64,000 bases of DNA from Vanilla planifolia (GCA_023846275.1 JAIUJO010000086.1:1813190-1877189); one strand, 5' to 3'. Positions 12,050 through 24,579 are shown, counted from the stretch's first letter. Numbers and translations: made by a program. Notes: generated by a model not told the origin, from the sequence alone.

Positions 12050-12400
12050 TTAATTATTTCTTTCATTTTTTCTCTTTATCTAATTATCCCTGATAATCTC
12101 ACTTTTTATTCTCCTTCATTAATATTCTCCTTTTTCTCTTGTCATTCTCTATCCTTATATTTTTCTTTGCCTCCAACTCTCCTCTATCATTCTTCACTTT
12201 CTCATTTCTCTTTCTCGTTTAACTTGTTGTTTACTTTCTTTATCTTATTTATGTCTCTCTTTTTGTTCCTTATTTTTAAATCATCTCTCATAAATATTTG
12301 TTATTATTTTTCTCTATTTTGCTCTTATCAATCTTTGAATTTTTTTCTCTTTTTATAGAATAGTTATCTCCATCTCTATTATCTATTTTTTAACCATATC
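12050..12400 (+). repeat. Pyrimidine tract, complete
   Basis: T/C-rich tract followed by GCTCTCATGTTGCATTACC at about 12421, matching the 5S-3'-end-like motif. Confidence 0.8.
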
Positions 12401-12737
12401 AATTAAGAATATTTAAAAAAGCTCTCATGTTGCATTACCTATTATAAAATATTTATGATGAAAATGTATTTAATTATTTATATATATTAAGAAATTAATT
12501 TTTTTTTGAAAATGATAACTTAATGGAAGAAAATATTATGCTGTAAATTATATATTTTAAAAATAAATATTTATATAGTTTTATTTATTTAATATAAATA
12601 AATTATTCATATTATAATTTATTATCATATATAAATTTATTTTAAAAGTGCACATACTTGATAATTTTCACAATTTTGAAAATAGTTTATTATCATGAAC
12701 ACAATAATCATGCAATTCTAATTTTTTTATTAAATGC

Positions 12738-12855
12738 ATGTTTGACCAAACAAGCATTGTGGTAGTTGATCTCATTAGAACTCAAAAGTTAAGCTTGGTT
12801 GGGCAAGATTGGCATTGGGATGGGTTGTCTCCTCAAATGTCCTTGTCATGCAGAT
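12738..12855 (+). pseudogene. 5S rRNA relic 9
   Basis: Full length. GATCTCATTAGAACTC is exact to the array consensus. The A box is good with one change (AGTTAAGCTTGGTTGGGC). GGGATGGGTTGTCTCC is a nearly intact C box. The 3' end is TGTCATGCAG. Confidence 0.88.
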
Positions 12856-13489
12856 ATCTTTTCATGTTCAATTTTCTATTGAATATTATTTTTTTTAAAA
12901 ATGTTAATATTTAAAAATAAAATTATTATAAATTATAGTTTTTTAATTATTATTTTAATAATATAATGTTAATAATAATTTTGGATATTATTATCGATTT
13001 CATATAACATTATATATGGCACATAATATAATATAACAAATTAATAACTTTGATATAGTTTAAAACTGAGAAAAAAAACATTATATAAATTATAATAGAT
13101 TACAACTAATTTAAATTTATAATAATATGTATATCATATTTATAGAATATTTCTAATGTAATAATATTAGATCATAGAATATTTAAAACTAAAAATTATA
13201 TTATTAATATTAAATAGTTCTATATTTACTACTATATAATATCATATTATGATAATATATTGATATCATTATTTTATTTATTATTTAATGAAATTTATTT
13301 TTTTTTAAGTATAAAAAAATAATATATTTTAATAGATAAAATTTTCTTTAAATATTTGCAATATTTTGAAATAAAAAGAAACCAAATATAATTTTTTTGC
13401 TTTATCATAATTAAATATGATGTTTTATTAGCCCACTATACTTAATAGAAGATTTATAAGTTTAGTTATTAAGATAAAATTTTTATTTA

Positions 13490-13745
13490 TCTATTTCTCT
13501 CCTTTTTCTCTCAGCCTCCCTCCCTTTTTATCCATCTGTACTTTCTTATTTCTTTCCCTCTTTTTTTGTTTATTTATCTCTCTAACTCTTCTTTGTTTGG
13601 TTTTATCTTTTTCTCTTTATTAAGTCTTATCTAGTCTCTACCTATTACTATTTCATTCTCTATGTTACTCTTATCAATTCATGTCTTTTTTTGTCTCTTG
13701 AAGAATAGTTATCTCTATGCCCAATATCTTTTTTTTAGCACATCA
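13490..13745 (+). repeat. Pyrimidine tract, internal deletion near start
   Basis: The opening CTCTCCTTTTTCTCTCAG joins directly to the CCTCCCTCCC segment that normally lies about 100 bp further in. Confidence 0.7.
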
Positions 13746-13939
13746 ATTAGCAATATAAAAAACCTTTCATATTAAATAGTTTAATATATAATTTTGATAA
13801 TAAATATCTAATTTTTATTTCTATTTATCTCATAATTTTTTTTATTTATGAGAATATTAAGATAAAGGAAGAAAATCTTTTATATTAATGTCTTTTTCAT
13901 TAAAAAAATAAATTTTTTAAAAGTGCATATTGAAGTCAA

Positions 13940-14135
13940 AATGAGTGTGTGAATTTTATAAAAATTGGTGCAATGTCATTTTAAACTATTTTTTCTAATT
14001 TTTGTATTGCATTTATTTTAAAAAATTTGTTAAAAAAATAATCTTATGTGTATAAAAAAATTTTGATTTAGAAATACAATAATTTATAATTTCTTACAAT
14101 AAAAATAAAAGTTTAAATGGTATACAAAAGATTTA
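13940..14135. mobile_element. Dispersed sequence X, copy B
   Basis: About 195 bp homologous to 2997-3190, opening with AAAATGAGTGTGTGAAT after the same unit motif GTGCATATT. The right end is lost; the array resumes in a different spacer segment at about 14140. Sharing the left junction with copy A suggests one original insertion that was copied with its unit, or a preferred site. Confidence 0.55.
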
Positions 14136-14229
14136 CTAAAAATAACTTTATAATAAATATTATATATGATTAACTTAATATATTTATTAAATATTAGATT
14201 TTTAATTATTAATATATAACTTTTATACA

Positions 14230-14535
14230 ATTATTTCTCACATATTTTCTTTTTATATAAATGTCTCTCATATTATCCAAGTTCCTTGTCCCTCCTATTA
14301 TCATTTTCTTATTTATCTCTTCATTTTCTATCTTCTTATATTTTTCTTGGTTGCTCTCTAATCTGTCATTCTTTACATTTTAATTTCTTTCTCATTTTCA
14401 CTTGTTACTTTATTCCATATATCTCCACTATGTAATCTCAATTAATTTTTTGCTCTCTATTTTTTTTTTATCAATTGATTACTTTCTCTCTTGTGGAATA
14501 ATCATTTAAATCTTCTTTATCTATTTTTTAGCTCA
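14230..14535 (+). repeat. Pyrimidine tract, complete
   Basis: T/C-rich tract; it lies within the same 2155-bp 5S-to-5S interval as the tract at 13490. Confidence 0.72.
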
Positions 14536-14892
14536 TCAAATAAAAATATTTAGGAAATCTCAAATGTTGTTTATTTTAGAACTTAATATTAGTAATAGAT
14601 ATGCATTTTATCATTTATAGTAATTACAAAATTTAATTTTTTAATTTATTACAATGATAATAAAATATAAGAAAAGTTTATCTATTAATGTATACATTAT
14701 GGAAAATAATATTTTACATAATATTTAAATAATTTCCAATAAATTAAAATATGATATCAAAATATATTGTTATACATAATAAACCAAATTTTTTTAAAAT
14801 TGCATATGCATAATAATTTAGAAACTTTTAGACATGGCTTGTTATTTTCAAGGCAATAATCAGACAACCATACTTTTTTTTGCTCTTGTATG

Positions 14893-15009
14893 AGTGTGAC
14901 ACCACACGTGTAATATATTAGCGGATTTTAGTACAACTAAAAATTTAAGGATGCTTGGGCAAGCATAATATTTAAATGGCTTTCCTCTCAAGAACTCCAA
15001 CGTTACACA
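14893..15009 (+). pseudogene. 5S rRNA relic 10
   Basis: Full length, strongly decayed in the first half. TTTAAGGATGCTTGGGCAAG keeps an A-box-like core. The C box is lost (TTAAATGGCTTTCC). The 3' end is CGTTACAC. Confidence 0.8.
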
Positions 15010-15509
15010 TGTTTTTTTATAAATAAATGTTTAACATATTTGATGAATATAACTTCATAATTACAATTTTGCTAATTAACTAAGCAAAATAATTTCAAAA
15101 AGTTATTATAAAATTCGCATAATTTTATGTATGACAATAAATATATTTAAATAAAATATTAACTTTAATATATTTTAATATTGAGAATATTAATTTACAT
15201 GGATTACATAAATTTATTCTAACTAAATTTTTTTTTCATATTTTTTATTTATTATCCTTTTCAACATAAAAAACTTGTTTTGAATGATTATATTATTTAT
15301 TAGTTAATTTCCTTTTTAAAAAATTTTAATATTATTAAAATAAAATAAAATAAAAGACATAATATTATTTACATATTTTTAATATTTTAATATAATAATA
15401 AACCTTATATGTTTTTAATATTTTATAGTTATTAAATAAGATATTTGATTAATATTTCAAATTTAATAAATATTACTTTTTAGTTTTGAAGACTTAATTT
15501 TTATTTAAT

Positions 15510-15830
15510 TAAGTTTCTTACCTTTTTCAATTTATCTAAATATCTTGTAGTTGGTCTTGGTTCCTTCACTTTTATTATCATTCTGTTATCTAATATAATA
15601 TTTTCTATTTTTTAAATTCTTCTTGGCCTGTCTTATCTATCCTTCTTTTCTTTCTCATTTCAATCCCTTTTGTTTACTAATTTAATTTTTTATCTCTTTT
15701 ATGTCATCACTTTTCTTTTCCTCTACATTAAATTAGCTCTCATCTTTCTCTATTACTATTTTTCTCTGTATATTGCTCTTATCAATCGATGGCATTCTCT
15801 CTCTCTTATAAAATAGCTATCTCTTGCTTC
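15510..15830 (+). repeat. Pyrimidine tract, complete
   Basis: T/C-rich tract that runs almost directly into a truncated 5S fragment, so the normal 430-bp AT segment is missing. Confidence 0.72.
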
Positions 15831-15846
15831 GTTACATATCATATAC

Positions 15847-15880
15847 GATGGTCACCCCTTAAAGAAAATCCTTTGCAACA
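15847..15880 (+). pseudogene. 5S rRNA fragment, 3' end only
   Basis: GATGGTCACCCCTT and AAAATCCTTTGCAAC align to the last ~35 bases of the relics (C box to 3' terminus). What follows is the AATGTATACAC segment of the upstream spacer, so both sides are rearranged. Weak match. Confidence 0.4.
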
Positions 15881-16091
15881 ATGTATACACAATAAAAAAT
15901 AATAGTTTTTTAAAATTTTTAATTATTTTAATAAAAATAAAATACTGATATTAGGATATATTATGACTTATATAATGAGGATAAATAATTATACAGGTAC
16001 ATATGCTAAATAATTTAAAAAAAATTTTAGAAATCAATTATTAACTTTAGTATAATAATGACACAACTATAATGTCTTGTCTATTGTATGC

Positions 16092-16209
16092 ATGTGCGAC
16101 CATTGTGGCATCATGGCACAAGATATTAGTTGAACTCAATAATTAAATATGCTTGGCCAAGGGTGGTGCCAAGATTAGTAACATTTTGATATGTTCTCTT
16201 GTTGCACAT
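16092..16209 (+). pseudogene. 5S rRNA relic 11
   Basis: Full length. The start CATGTGCGACCATTG and TGAACTC are clear. The A box is AATTAAATATGCTTGGCC. GGTGGTGCCAAG replaces the usual AGTAGTATTGGG, and the C box is lost. The 3' end CTCTTGTTGCACAT is very well kept. Confidence 0.83.
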
Positions 16210-16804
16210 AACTTTTCCTAGTATTCCTCCTTCTCATGAATTACAATTTATTTTAATAGAATGCCTATGCAAACAACTTAATTTATTTTAAATGATTGCA
16301 TAGAATTTATTACAAACAACAATTTTGTATTAATATAATCAAATTAATAAGAATAATAATGATACAACATATTATATAAAAAAATAATACTTTAAATATA
16401 TTATAATATTGAGCAAAATAACTTAAATCAACTAAACAAATAAGAATTAATTCATGCTTATAATATTATATATATGCTATGTATATGTTTTTTTTAAATA
16501 TTATAAAATTATGTCCTAGAATATAGAAATTTTAAGCTATATTCTTAATGTTAAACTCTATTTATATTTACTTCCTATATTACGCGATGTAAAGATAACA
16601 TATTAGAATAATAATATTATTTAATATTTAATAGGATTTTTAAATTTTATTTTTGAATAAAATCATATTACATTAAATATCGAATTTTTTTAAAACATTT
16701 TGAAATAATAATTAACTTCAAATATTTTTTAAATTTTATGCATAATTAACTTTCTATATCTAATAAAAATTATAAGTTTTATTTCAAGGTTTAATATTTA
16801 TTTA

Positions 16805-17085
16805 ATTATTTCTCTAATTATGTCTATTTATCTAAATTTCACTCATATTATTATTCTCTTATTTATCCTTTCATTCTCTATCTTGTTATATTTTTTCAGC
16901 CTCTCTCTCCTCTATTTGTCTCCATTTTCACAATTCTTTTTCTTTTTCATTTATTTATTTATTCCTTTTACCTTTTCTATATTTACTCCATTTTTGGTTA
17001 TCTTTTCAATGATTTCCAATTTGTCACTATTACTAATTTTCTTTTTAGTCTTATTCGTCTAAGAAATTTTGTCTCTTTTAAAATA
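16805..17085 (+). repeat. Pyrimidine tract, 3' end truncated
   Basis: T/C-rich tract missing the closing CTCTATCTCCATTATCTC step; it passes quickly into AT spacer after 17090. Confidence 0.72.
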
Positions 17086-17394
17086 GTTATTATTATATAA
17101 TTTTATTTTTATTGATTATATTTATTACATAATTTGATTTTTAATTTGTGATAATGATCATATAATAAAAGAAAATCTTTTGTCTTAATGTATACACTAT
17201 CAAAGATAATAATTTATGTTATTTTTTATTTATTTTATATGAATAACATTTTAATATTAGAATATATTGTTACATATATTATGCTTAAACTTTTTTAAAA
17301 GAGGACATACTTGACAATTTAGAGAAGTTTGAAAATGGTTTGTTATCTTCAAGACAATAACTACAAAACTATTATTTTTTTTACTTTTGTAGGA

Positions 17395-17469
17395 ATGTGA
17401 GGCCAAACCAACTTGTAGAACTCAACTTGGTTTGAATGCAAAAGTTAAGCATGATTAGGTGTGACACCT
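17395..17469 (+). pseudogene. 5S rRNA relic 12, 3' third missing
   Basis: Keeps the start, TAGAACTCAA and AAAAGTTAAGCATGATTAGG (A box). It then ends in GTGTGACACC, so most of the part between the A box and the 3' end is deleted. The flank downstream (TTTTTTTAGAGCATTCC) is normal. Confidence 0.7.
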
Positions 17470-18009
17470 TTTTTTAGAGCATTCCTTTTTCTAACCGATG
17501 ATTATTTGTTATAATATCATGTTTACAATAAAGAAATTACATTATTAAAAATGATAATCCATAATCACAAATTTAGTAATTAATTGTTAATAATAATTTT
17601 AAAACATTACTATAAGTGTAAAATAATAGTAAATATGATGTATCATATGACAAAATAAAATAATTACTTTAATATAGTTTAATATTGAAAAAAATAACTG
17701 ATATTAAATATAATGCAATAGAATTATTTTAGGTTTTTAAATGTATAAATATAATGTGAATATAATTTTTCAAATATAGTAATATTATACTTTAAAGTAT
17801 AAAAAAAATATATCTTTATTATTTAATATTATTTATTTTCATTATTTATAACATGTCATATAAAGAAATGTTTTAGAACAACTAGATTATTTATAAATTC
17901 CTAAAAAGGAATAAACTATAAATAGGTTTTTATTACTAAATATTATTTACAATTTACTTTTAATATTTAATAAATATTATAATACTAATTATTAATATTT
18001 AACTATAAT

Positions 18010-18355
18010 TTAATTAATTTTCTCACTTTTTCCTGTTTCTTAATTATTTTAAACATGCTCTCACTTTATTTTCTCTCTTATTTTATTCTATTATTTGTTT
18101 CTTTATTCTGTCACTTTTTATATTCTTCATAATCTCCCTATCTTTTATTCATCTCAACTTTTTAATTTCTCTCCATCATAATTTTATTTATTCTCTTTAT
18201 CACTTACATATTTTTTCTTTTCATTTTCTCTTCATTAAATTATCTCTCGTCTCTCTCTATTTTTAGTTTCCTATGTATTTTTGTCTTATGAATCTATTGA
18301 TTCCTCTCTTTCATAATAATTATCTCTATCTTTATTATCTCTTTTTTAGCACAGT
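18010..18355 (+). repeat. Pyrimidine tract, complete
   Basis: T/C-rich tract followed by AATCTCTTGTGTTGC at about 18379, again the motif like the 5S 3' end. Confidence 0.78.
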
Positions 18356-18706
18356 AATTAACCATATTTATAAAATCTCTTGTGTTGCTTAATTTAATAA
18401 CCAAACTTTATAATAAATATATTTTTATCATTTATAATTAATATATATTTTAAAATTTTTAAGAATAATAATAGTATGGAAGAAAATCATATATATTAAT
18501 GTCCATGTTATCGAAAATAGTATTTCATTTAATTTTTTGTTAAAATTACATAAGTAAAATATTAATATTAGAATATACTATGACATATATGATAAGAATA
18601 ATTTTTTTTAAAAGTACATATTTTTCATAATTTGGAAAAAATTTTAAATTATTCATTATCATTAAGACAACAATGACACAACTATATTTTTTTTACTTTT
18701 GTTTGC

Positions 18707-18823
18707 ATGTGTAGTAAGAAAATCTTTATAACACCAACTCTAATTAAAACTCCAAAATTAAGTATGCTTGGGCATGAGTATTATAGGGATGGTAGAGCTT
18801 TTGAGATATCCTGTTGTTTCACA
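18707..18823 (+). pseudogene. 5S rRNA relic 13
   Basis: Full length. The 5' third is eroded. AATTAAAACTCCAAAATTAAG and TATGCTTGGGCATGAGTA give the A box. The C box is GGGATGGTAGAGC. The 3' end is CTGTTGTTTCACAT. Confidence 0.84.
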
Positions 18824-19454
18824 TATTTTTTCAAAGAATTCCTTTTTAAATGAATGATAATTAATTTTGTTGATATTTTAGAGTTTAAAATTAAATTGTT
18901 ACAAATGATGTGTTATAAATTCTATTTTAGTAATTAATTTCTAATAAGAAATTTATGATATTGTTATGAAATTTATGTAATGATAAATATGACACATCAC
19001 ATGATATATTCAAATAATAACTTTAATAAAGTTTAATATTGGGTAAAATTACATATATCAAGTATAGTAAAGTAGAAAAATTTATGTTTATAATAATATA
19101 TATAAATTATATAAACTTTTTGCAAAATAGTAATATTACATTATATAATAAAAGAAGTGTAATTTATATCTCTAATATTAAAAATTATTTATATTCATTA
19201 TCTGTGTTATGTTTTATTGAAATGATATATTATCATATTTATATTATTTATAATTTAATTAAGATTTATTAATGTTAAGTATTAGAAATTAATATTAAAT
19301 AAATAGTAAAAATATTTTATAAATATTTATAGTATTTTAAAATTGTAATAAATTTTAAATATTTTTAAATTTTATGGTTATTTAATATTATATATGATTA
19401 ACTTATTATATTTGACAAATAATATCAGTTTTATTACAAAAATTCAACTCTCAT

Positions 19455-19775
19455 TTAATTATTAGTCTCAAATTTTTCTCTTCATCTTAATGTGTTAGAC
19501 ATTGTCTCATGTTCTTCTCTCTCTTTTTATCATTCTCTAAGTTTTGCATTCATTATAAATCTCCTTATATTATTCATGGTCTCTCTCTCAACAATCCTTC
19601 TCCACTTTCTCATTTCTCTTCCTTTCTCACTATTTTATTCATTCTCATTATCTCCTCTATGTCTTCTCTTTTCCTTTTCCACTCAATGTCTTTTTATTTA
19701 TTAGCTCTTATCAACTTGAGACTTTTCGTCTTATGTAGAATATTTATAACCATCATCATTATCTCCTTTTCATCT
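19455..19775 (+). repeat. Pyrimidine tract, complete
   Basis: T/C-rich tract; carries two overlapping Ser/Leu/Phe-rich frames that are composition artefacts. Confidence 0.75.
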
Positions 19776-20127
19776 CATTAATAAATAACACTTAAGAAAT
19801 CAATCATGCCACATAGTTTATTATATAATACTTATTATAAAATTATATTTTATTGCTATATTTGTGGCAGAATTTAATTTTTTATTTATTGGAATAATAA
19901 TATAATAAAAGAAAATCTTATATATTAATATTTATATTTTTAAAACAAAATAGGTTATATAGTTTTTTTAATTAATTTCACATTAATAAAAGATTTATTT
20001 TAGAATATTTTATTTCATTAATAATAATTTTATTTTTTAAAAGTATATATGCTTGATAATTTAGAAATTTTAGAAATACTTCATTATCTTTAATGTAATA
20101 ATCACACAATTACAATTCTTTTCTATT

Positions 20128-20160
20128 TGACAACTCATTTAAGAAGTCCTCATATTATAT
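20128..20160 (+). pseudogene. 5S rRNA fragment, 3' end only
   Basis: TGACAACTCATTTAAGAAGTC followed by CTCATATTATAT matches the C-box-to-end part of the relics. The first ~85 bases are gone, and the usual upstream flank abuts it directly. Confidence 0.65.
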
Positions 20161-20584
20161 TTATTTTTTTCATGGTATTACTTTTTATAATAAATGAAAA
20201 CTTATTTTAAAATATTTTCGTAATTATACATATAAAATGTGTTTTTAATATTTTAAACATAATAGCACTATTTCATAGAATATTACAATTCTTGAATTAT
20301 ATAATAAATGTTAAATATTACTTATGTTAAATATCTATATTACATCATATAAAAATATTATATTATAATAATTATAGTATTAATAATTTAATTAAAATTT
20401 TAAATATTAATTTTTAATGAAATAATATTCAATTAATTATGAAAATATTCTTTATATTTATTTTTGTAAAAAATATTAAAAACCATAGACATTTTTATAT
20501 TATATTATTTTTAAATATTTTAAAATTTTAAGTTATTATATTTAATAAATGTAATATATTTAATTATTAAAATGTAATATTTAT

Positions 20585-20840
20585 TTAGTTATTTTTTAAT
20601 TTTTTATATTTATCTCTATATATCTCATATTCTCTTTCTTATTATCATTCTCTATCTTCTCATATTCTTCTTGGCCTCTCTCTTCTCTATCTTTTTATAC
20701 CTACTTTTTTCTCTCTTTTACATATTTATTTAATCACTTTATCTCTTCTATAGTTTATCTTTTCTTTTTCTCCTCATTAAAGCATGTCTTATTTTCATCT
20801 ATTATTATTTTTTCCTATTTTCTCTTTTTATGCAAATTAA
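20585..20840 (+). repeat. Pyrimidine tract, shortened
   Basis: T/C-rich tract about 80 bp shorter than usual; its unit ends at the inversion breakpoint near 20880. Confidence 0.7.
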
Positions 20841-20935
20841 TTAATAATATTTACGAAATCTCTTATGTTATATAATTAAATATGTTATTAAAATCAACTA
20901 TCATTCATTAAAATGAGGAATATTATAGAACAGTA

Positions 20936-21054
20936 TGCAGAACATGGGGACTTCTCAAGGTGTCACCCATCCAAGTACTACTCTCACCCAAGCATGCTTA
21001 ACTTTCGAGTTATTATAGGATCCAATACTATCATGTAGGTGAGGCAGCACGCAT
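20936..21054 (-). pseudogene. 5S rRNA relic 14, best internal promoter
   Basis: Read on the minus strand it has GGATCCTATAATAACTCG, AAAGTTAAGCATGCTTGGG, TGAGAGTAGTACTTGG and ATGGGTGACACC, then TTGAGAAGTCCCCATGTT. A box, intermediate element and C box are all close to the canonical plant 5S; the 5' third is degraded (GCGTGCTGCCTCACC). The best candidate in the window for remaining TFIIIA/pol III recognition, but the folded 5S structure should be disrupted. Confidence 0.92.
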
Positions 21055-21377
21055 ACACACAAAAAATTTCAAAAATATCGAGTACGAGTAGCTTTAAAAT
21101 TTTTAATGTGCTTATTATTTATGTCATTAAATATTTAATATAAATATCTTATTTATATAAAATAAATTACTAATTATATAAAATATCCCTTTTGGAAAAA
21201 TTGACATTAATACACAATAGTTTCTTTCATTATGTTATCATTACTAAAAAGAAAAATATTAAATTACATAATAAATTTAAATATAATAAAATATATATTT
21301 TCATAAATATTATATATTAAACTATTCAAAATGAGTGATTTCTTATGTATTATTAATTTTTAATGTGTAAAATTTAT

Positions 21378-21692
21378 AATAGAGATAGAGATAACAATTT
21401 TAAAAGAGAGAAAAAGCCTAAAACTAATAAGAGCAAAGTAAACAGAAAAATAATAATATAAGCCGATGAGAGATGGTTTAATGAAAAGGAAAAGAAAAAA
21501 GGAGTAAATAAAAGATGTAAGGAACAAGTGAAAAAAGTCAAACTAGAATGAGAAAATAGAGAAGGATAATAGTAAGAGAGGCTAAGAGAAACATAAGGAG
21601 ATAGAAAAAATGGAGATAAATAAGAGAATGATATAGTAGAAAAGAAAGTGATATAATAAGAGAAACATTGATATAAAAAGAAAAAAGAGAAA
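21378..21692 (-). repeat. Pyrimidine tract, inverted
   Basis: Appears as GAGAGAAAAAG-type purine-rich DNA on the plus strand; belongs to the inverted block. Confidence 0.78.
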
Positions 21693-22218
21693 AAAAATAA
21701 AATTAAAATTTTAACATTTATTAAATACAACAAATTAATCATTTATAACATTTAATAACAAAAATATATTTAAAAAATATGGTAATTATTAACTTAGTAT
21801 TATTTTATTTATACTTAAAATTAAAAACTTTAATTAAATGATAAATGATAGAATTATTCTTAAATATTATCTTTATATATTATAATATAAAATAACATAA
21901 AATTTCTATATTAAAAAAATTATATACATATTATTAATATTATAAAACTATCATATTTAATTATATTTTATTATAATTGATATAACTTATTTTGCTTAAT
22001 ATTAAACTATATTAAAGTCTTTTATTCTATTCTATTATATGGAGTATTGTATTTATTATTTCATGAAATTAAGAACAATGTTATAAAGTTGTTATGAATA
22101 ATTAATTACAAAAATGTTATTTAAAAGAAATAATTTATAATAATTTAATTTTTTAAAATGAACATATTATTAAAATAAATTATCATTAATTAGAAAAATG
22201 AATGCTATGAAAACATAT

Positions 22219-22326
22219 GTGCAACAAAACCCTAAAGAGGTCACCCATCCTAATACTACTCTTAAAGAGACAAGATAGACATTAGGGTTCTAATGTCATC
22301 TGGTAGGAAATGTTAATGTGGTCATG
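22219..22326 (-). pseudogene. 5S rRNA relic 15
   Basis: On plus it reads AGAGGTCACCCATCCTAATA and CTACTCTTA, so the C box and AGTATTAGGATGGG are well kept. The A box is rearranged (AGAGACAAGATAGAC on plus) with about 10 bp missing. GGTCATGCATGCAT marks its 5' end and GTGCAACA its 3' end. Confidence 0.83.
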
Positions 22327-22689
22327 CATGCATTAAAATGATAAAAATTATTAGCAGTATCATTATTGCCTTGAAAAAATAAGCCATTTCCAAAATTTTT
22401 TGAATTATCAAGCATATGCACCTTTAAAAAACTTTAATGCTCATCACACACGTCATAATATATTTTAATATGAACATTTTACGTATATAAAATTGAAAAC
22501 AAATGGAATAAAATGATATTATTTATAACAAATATGTTATTACAGGTGATTTTCTTCTATTATCATTTACATAAAGAAAAAATTTAAATTAATCAAATAT
22601 ATAAATAATAAAATATATATATTTATCTTGAATATTATATACTAAAGTATGATACACAATATTTCTTCAATATTTTTAATTGATGGCCT

Positions 22690-22900
22690 AAAAATGAGAT
22701 AATAGATAAAGACAACTTTTATAAAAATGAGAAATTCATAGGTTGATAAGAGCAAAAAAGAAAAAGATAATAACAAAAAAGTTGAGAAATGATTTAATGA
22801 AGAGGAAAAGAAAAGGGAAGATAGAAGAGATAGAAAGAGAGAGAAAGTAGGGATGGTTAGAGAAGGTAAAAAGTTCGAGAAAAAAATAAGATAGAGAATC
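22690..22900 (-). repeat. Pyrimidine tract, inverted and shortened
   Basis: Purine-rich on plus (AGAAAGAGAGAGAAAG). It is cut short next to the right inversion breakpoint. Confidence 0.72.
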
Positions 22901-23259
22901 AAGGCATAGATGAACAATATTTTAACTAATTTCTTATTTTTCAAAATTTAGTATTTAATTTTTTTTAAGATATATATTTTTCATATATATTAAGTAATTT
23001 AATTTTTTATTTGTAGGAATAATAAAATAATATAAGAAAATGTTATGCATTAATGTCTACATTTTAAAAAATTAACATGTACAATATTATTTTTTATTAA
23101 TTATATATAAGTGAAATATTAATATTATAAAAAGCTATGAAATATCAAATAAGCATAAAATATTTCTAAAAAATATTATAAAAAAAATTAGAAAATTTAG
23201 AAATTGTTCATTATCTTAATTGTAAACAACACAACGATGCTTTTTTGTCTTGTGGAAGC

Positions 23260-23281
23260 ATGTGTGGCCACCCTGGTATTG
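23260..23281 (+). pseudogene. 5S rRNA fragment, 5' end only
   Basis: ATGTGTGGCCACCCTGGTAT matches the first ~20 bases, preceded by the normal upstream flank (TTTTTTGTCTTGTGGAAGC). It then jumps into the AT spacer at TTGAATATTTAGCAAAG. Confidence 0.6.
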
Positions 23282-23667
23282 TTGAATATTTAGCAAAGTA
23301 ACCTATATAAATTATCATAAATTAGGATTAGTTTGTTTATCTTGGTGTATATATTATGTATAAAATGTTTTAAATATAGAAGTATTATATTATTGAATAA
23401 AAAATAAAAAAATATATGATTAATATTAAATATTATCTATATTTGATATTTATGTTAGATCACATAAATCTAATATATTAGAATAATTATATTATTTTTA
23501 ATTTAATTATATTTTTTAATTTCATTATGAATATTATAAGATTAAATTAATAACAAAGAAACTTTTAAGTATTTATATTACTCTAAAAAGATAGTAATAG
23601 TATAATATTTTTTTACTTTAATTAAATATTATATAACATTAATAGTTATTAAGATTTAACTTTTATT

Positions 23668-23930
23668 TAATTATATCTCACTTTTTACTTTTTATGTCAA
23701 AATTTCTCACATTCTCTCACTTTTTTCGCACTCCGATTATCATTCTCCTGTTTCCCTTTTCAAACTCTATCTCATTATTTTTTATCACCTCTCTCTTCTT
23801 TTTCTTCTTCATTTTCTTATTTATCACTTTTCTTTTCTCTTCTGTAAATTTACTGTCATCTCCCTCTATAATTAAGTCAGTCTATATTTTTGCTAATTTT
23901 ACTATTTAACTTTCTCATATTAATCTAATT
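23668..23930 (+). repeat. Pyrimidine tract
   Basis: T/C-rich tract joined directly to a 5S 3'-end fragment at 23934. Confidence 0.72.
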
Positions 23931-23933
23931 ATT

Positions 23934-23951
23934 TTGAAAAGTCTATTACAT
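23934..23951 (+). pseudogene. 5S rRNA fragment, last ~18 bases
   Basis: TTGAAAAGTCTATTACAT corresponds to the consensus TTGAGAAGTCCTCATGTTGCACAT with a small loss. It is supported by the normal 3' flank (TTTTTCATAACATTC) immediately after. Confidence 0.45.
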
Positions 23952-24579
23952 CTAGTTTTTCATAACATTCTATTTTCCAATGATACATAATTAATTTTTA
24001 TTTCATTTTAACATTTAAGAAAATAAATTCTTATAAATAATTGTTTATAATTACTATTTTTTAGTTAATTTAAATAATATGTTCATAACATTATTATTAA
24101 TTTGTTATAATAACTAATATGACACATCATATGATACAATAAAATGATAACTTTAATTTAGTTCAATGTTTAAGCAAAACAACTTATATAAATTATCATA
24201 AATTATGATTAATTTATATTTATAGTAATATATCTAAGCTATGCATAGAATGTTTTAAATATAGAAAAATGATGTAATAAAATATTAGAATTCTAAAATT
24301 ATGTTGTGTATACTAAGTATTATCTCTATTTATTGTCTATATTATGTTATATAAATGTATTATATTAAAATAATAATAATAATTATTAATTAATATTTTT
24401 AATTTAATAACAAAAATAAAATATTAATTTAATTATTAAAAACTCTTAAAATACTTATAAAATACTAAGATAAAAAATAATAACAAATTATTTTTTAACA
24501 TTATAAGTATTGTTGAATATTTTTTGATTAACTTGTTATATTTCAAAAATAATATTACTTTAATTTTTAAGATCTAGCA

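Larger units (their letters stand above)
9757..20880 (+). repeat. 5S-derived satellite array, block 2 (forward)
   Basis: Forward units after the insertion, with relics at 9845, 11304, 12738, 14893, 16092, 17395 and 18707 and fragments at 15847 and 20128. Several steps are close to 1.44 kb; the 12738 to 14893 step is 2155 bp and holds two pyrimidine tracts and copy B of sequence X. The AT spacers contain no gene. Confidence 0.85.
20880..22925 (-). repeat. 5S-derived satellite array, inverted block
   Basis: About 2 kb in which both 5S relics and both tracts are on the minus strand; the tracts read as purine-rich on plus. The left breakpoint lies between forward TCTTATGTTATATAATTAAAT and inverted ATCATTCATT flank. 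On the right, forward spacer (TTAAGTAATTTAATTTTTTA) is back by about 22990. Internal order is that of about one and a half units. Confidence 0.8.

Noticed and set aside
19492..19781. Open reading frames of 60-122 codons rich in Ser, Leu and Phe
   Set aside because: They lie in the pyrimidine tracts, often in two overlapping frames, and read as low-complexity strings. T/C-rich DNA simply lacks stop codons. The same holds for tracts throughout and for the minus-strand frames at 21374-21742, 22642-22944 and 60206-60515.
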